Below, piece by piece: positions 63,583 through 64,000 of a DNA stretch of 64,000 nt (position 1 is the stretch's first letter; every line of letters starts with the position of its first letter). Position numbers and translations under genes: made by a program. The notes beneath the pieces are model-generated. The model had not been told where the DNA came from. It made no database searches and saw only the letters and a program-made list of their open reading frames with translations. The DNA lies in the NCBI GenBank assembly GCA_035280425.1, contig DATEFW010000021.1, positions 62,001 through 126,000 of the forward strand, in the 5' to 3' direction. Source of the DNA: QHXW01 sp035280425. Its GTDB lineage: Bacteria > Acidobacteriota > Terriglobia > Bryobacterales > Bryobacteraceae.

Positions 63583-64000
63583 TGTTGCGTATCGCTTTTC
63601 GGTTTGTCGCTCGCCGTCTGCTTATCGCTCGGCTGCGCTTCATTCTGCGGCGCCTGGGTCTTCTTCTTGGATTTCTTTTTCTTCTTGGCCGGCAACTGGT
63701 GGTTCATGGGCGGCGGCTGCTGGCTGACAGGCTGGGCCGTCACCTCGGTCGCCGTTCGGTTCCCATCCCCGGATCCTGCTGCAACGGGCGCCGGAGTTGT
63801 CCCTGCCGCCCCTGGAGCATTCTGCCGCGCATCCGGCTGCGTGTCGAGCGCCGTTGTGCCGCTCAGCGTCTGCACCGAAACGTCCGTCGTGCCGCCAGCC
63901 TGCGTTCCGGCCACCGATGCCGGCACGCTCAGCGGAATCGTCGGCCGGTTGGCGGCCATGGCCGGCGTGCCCGATTTCGCGGCCGCGCGCGTATCCGGGC
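63579..64000 (-). CDS. Low-complexity C-terminal part of a gene running off the window
   Basis: The frame is open on the minus strand to the right edge, so the start is outside; the internal ATG at 63959 is probably not the real start. The visible 140 residues are rich in Thr, Ala, Gln and Pro, with a Lys-rich patch (AKKKKKSKKKTQA) near the end. The gene overlaps the response regulator by 4 bp (operon). Function cannot be told from this tail. Confidence 0.6.
   Translation of the reverse strand, partial: PDTRAAAKSGTPAMAANRPTIPLSVPASVAGTQAGGTTDVSVQTLSGTTALDTQPDARQNAPGAAGTTPAPVAAGSGDGNRTATEVTAQPVSQQPPPMNHQLPAKKKKKSKKKTQAPQNEAQPSDKQTASDKPKSDTQQ

Overview
The window reads as a chromosomal segment of a GC-rich member of the Acidobacteriota, most likely near Bryobacterales/'Candidatus Solibacter'. 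This rests on family content: an ADOP-type orphan permease paired with a PadR regulator, a VWFA-related acidobacterial domain protein, an NHL propeller fused to a TIGR03437-type C-terminal domain, a GWxTD protein, and an HTH-TolB-like-TPR fusion. No rRNA, tRNA, CRISPR array or prophage was seen. Placement is inference; no database was searched.

Region 1 (1-4853) is a nest of insertions. An 80-bp direct repeat made from the 3' end of a sugar-phosphate isomerase gene (670-749 and 4774-4853) encloses a small secreted-protein gene. That gene is split by a 3.4-kb transposable unit (1068-4463) with an 8-bp target duplication. Inside the unit lie a truncated IS left end, an HTH gene cut at its 5' end, a small ORF, a frameshifted pseudogene, and a complete IS1595-type element carrying a DUF3800 passenger gene.

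Region 2 (4.9-19.7 kb) holds the propeller protein, an HD-GYP phosphodiesterase, a zinc-less oxidoreductase, the PadR/ADOP pair, a repeat-bearing spacer, a stand-alone nuoB next to pgeF, a DksA-like protein, a GT-C-like membrane protein and a gene broken by an in-frame TGA.

Region 3 (19.8-33.9 kb) holds an HTH/TPR regulator, a secreted PD40-like protein, three very short tandem peptide genes sharing the start MK(T/V)KT(N/R)(V/L)KAG, aconitase, a coiled-coil pair, a second GT-C-like protein, a class C beta-lactamase-like hydrolase, a secreted nitrilase-fold enzyme, a sulfotransferase and a lone Flp pilin.

Region 4 (34-49 kb) holds an APH(6)-like kinase, a molybdopterin oxidoreductase with a Tat lipoprotein partner, a GNAT enzyme, a seven-helix-type membrane protein, two tandem TolC-like proteins, a VWA protein, a DinB-like protein, a large esterase-like hydrolase and a zinc alcohol dehydrogenase.

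Region 5 (49-64 kb) holds a carboxypeptidase-regulatory-domain outer-membrane protein with a GWxTD protein, an inositol-phosphate synthase/SDR/methyltransferase operon divergent from a LytTR regulator, a YycJ-like hydrolase that appears to start at ATC, purB preceded by competing hairpins, an O-methyltransferase, two receiver-domain proteins, YajQ and an alpha/beta hydrolase. The c-di-GMP theme recurs (HD-GYP, YajQ).

The strongest candidates for something new are the three-peptide cluster at 22641-22924 and the composite IS1595-type unit at 1068-4463.
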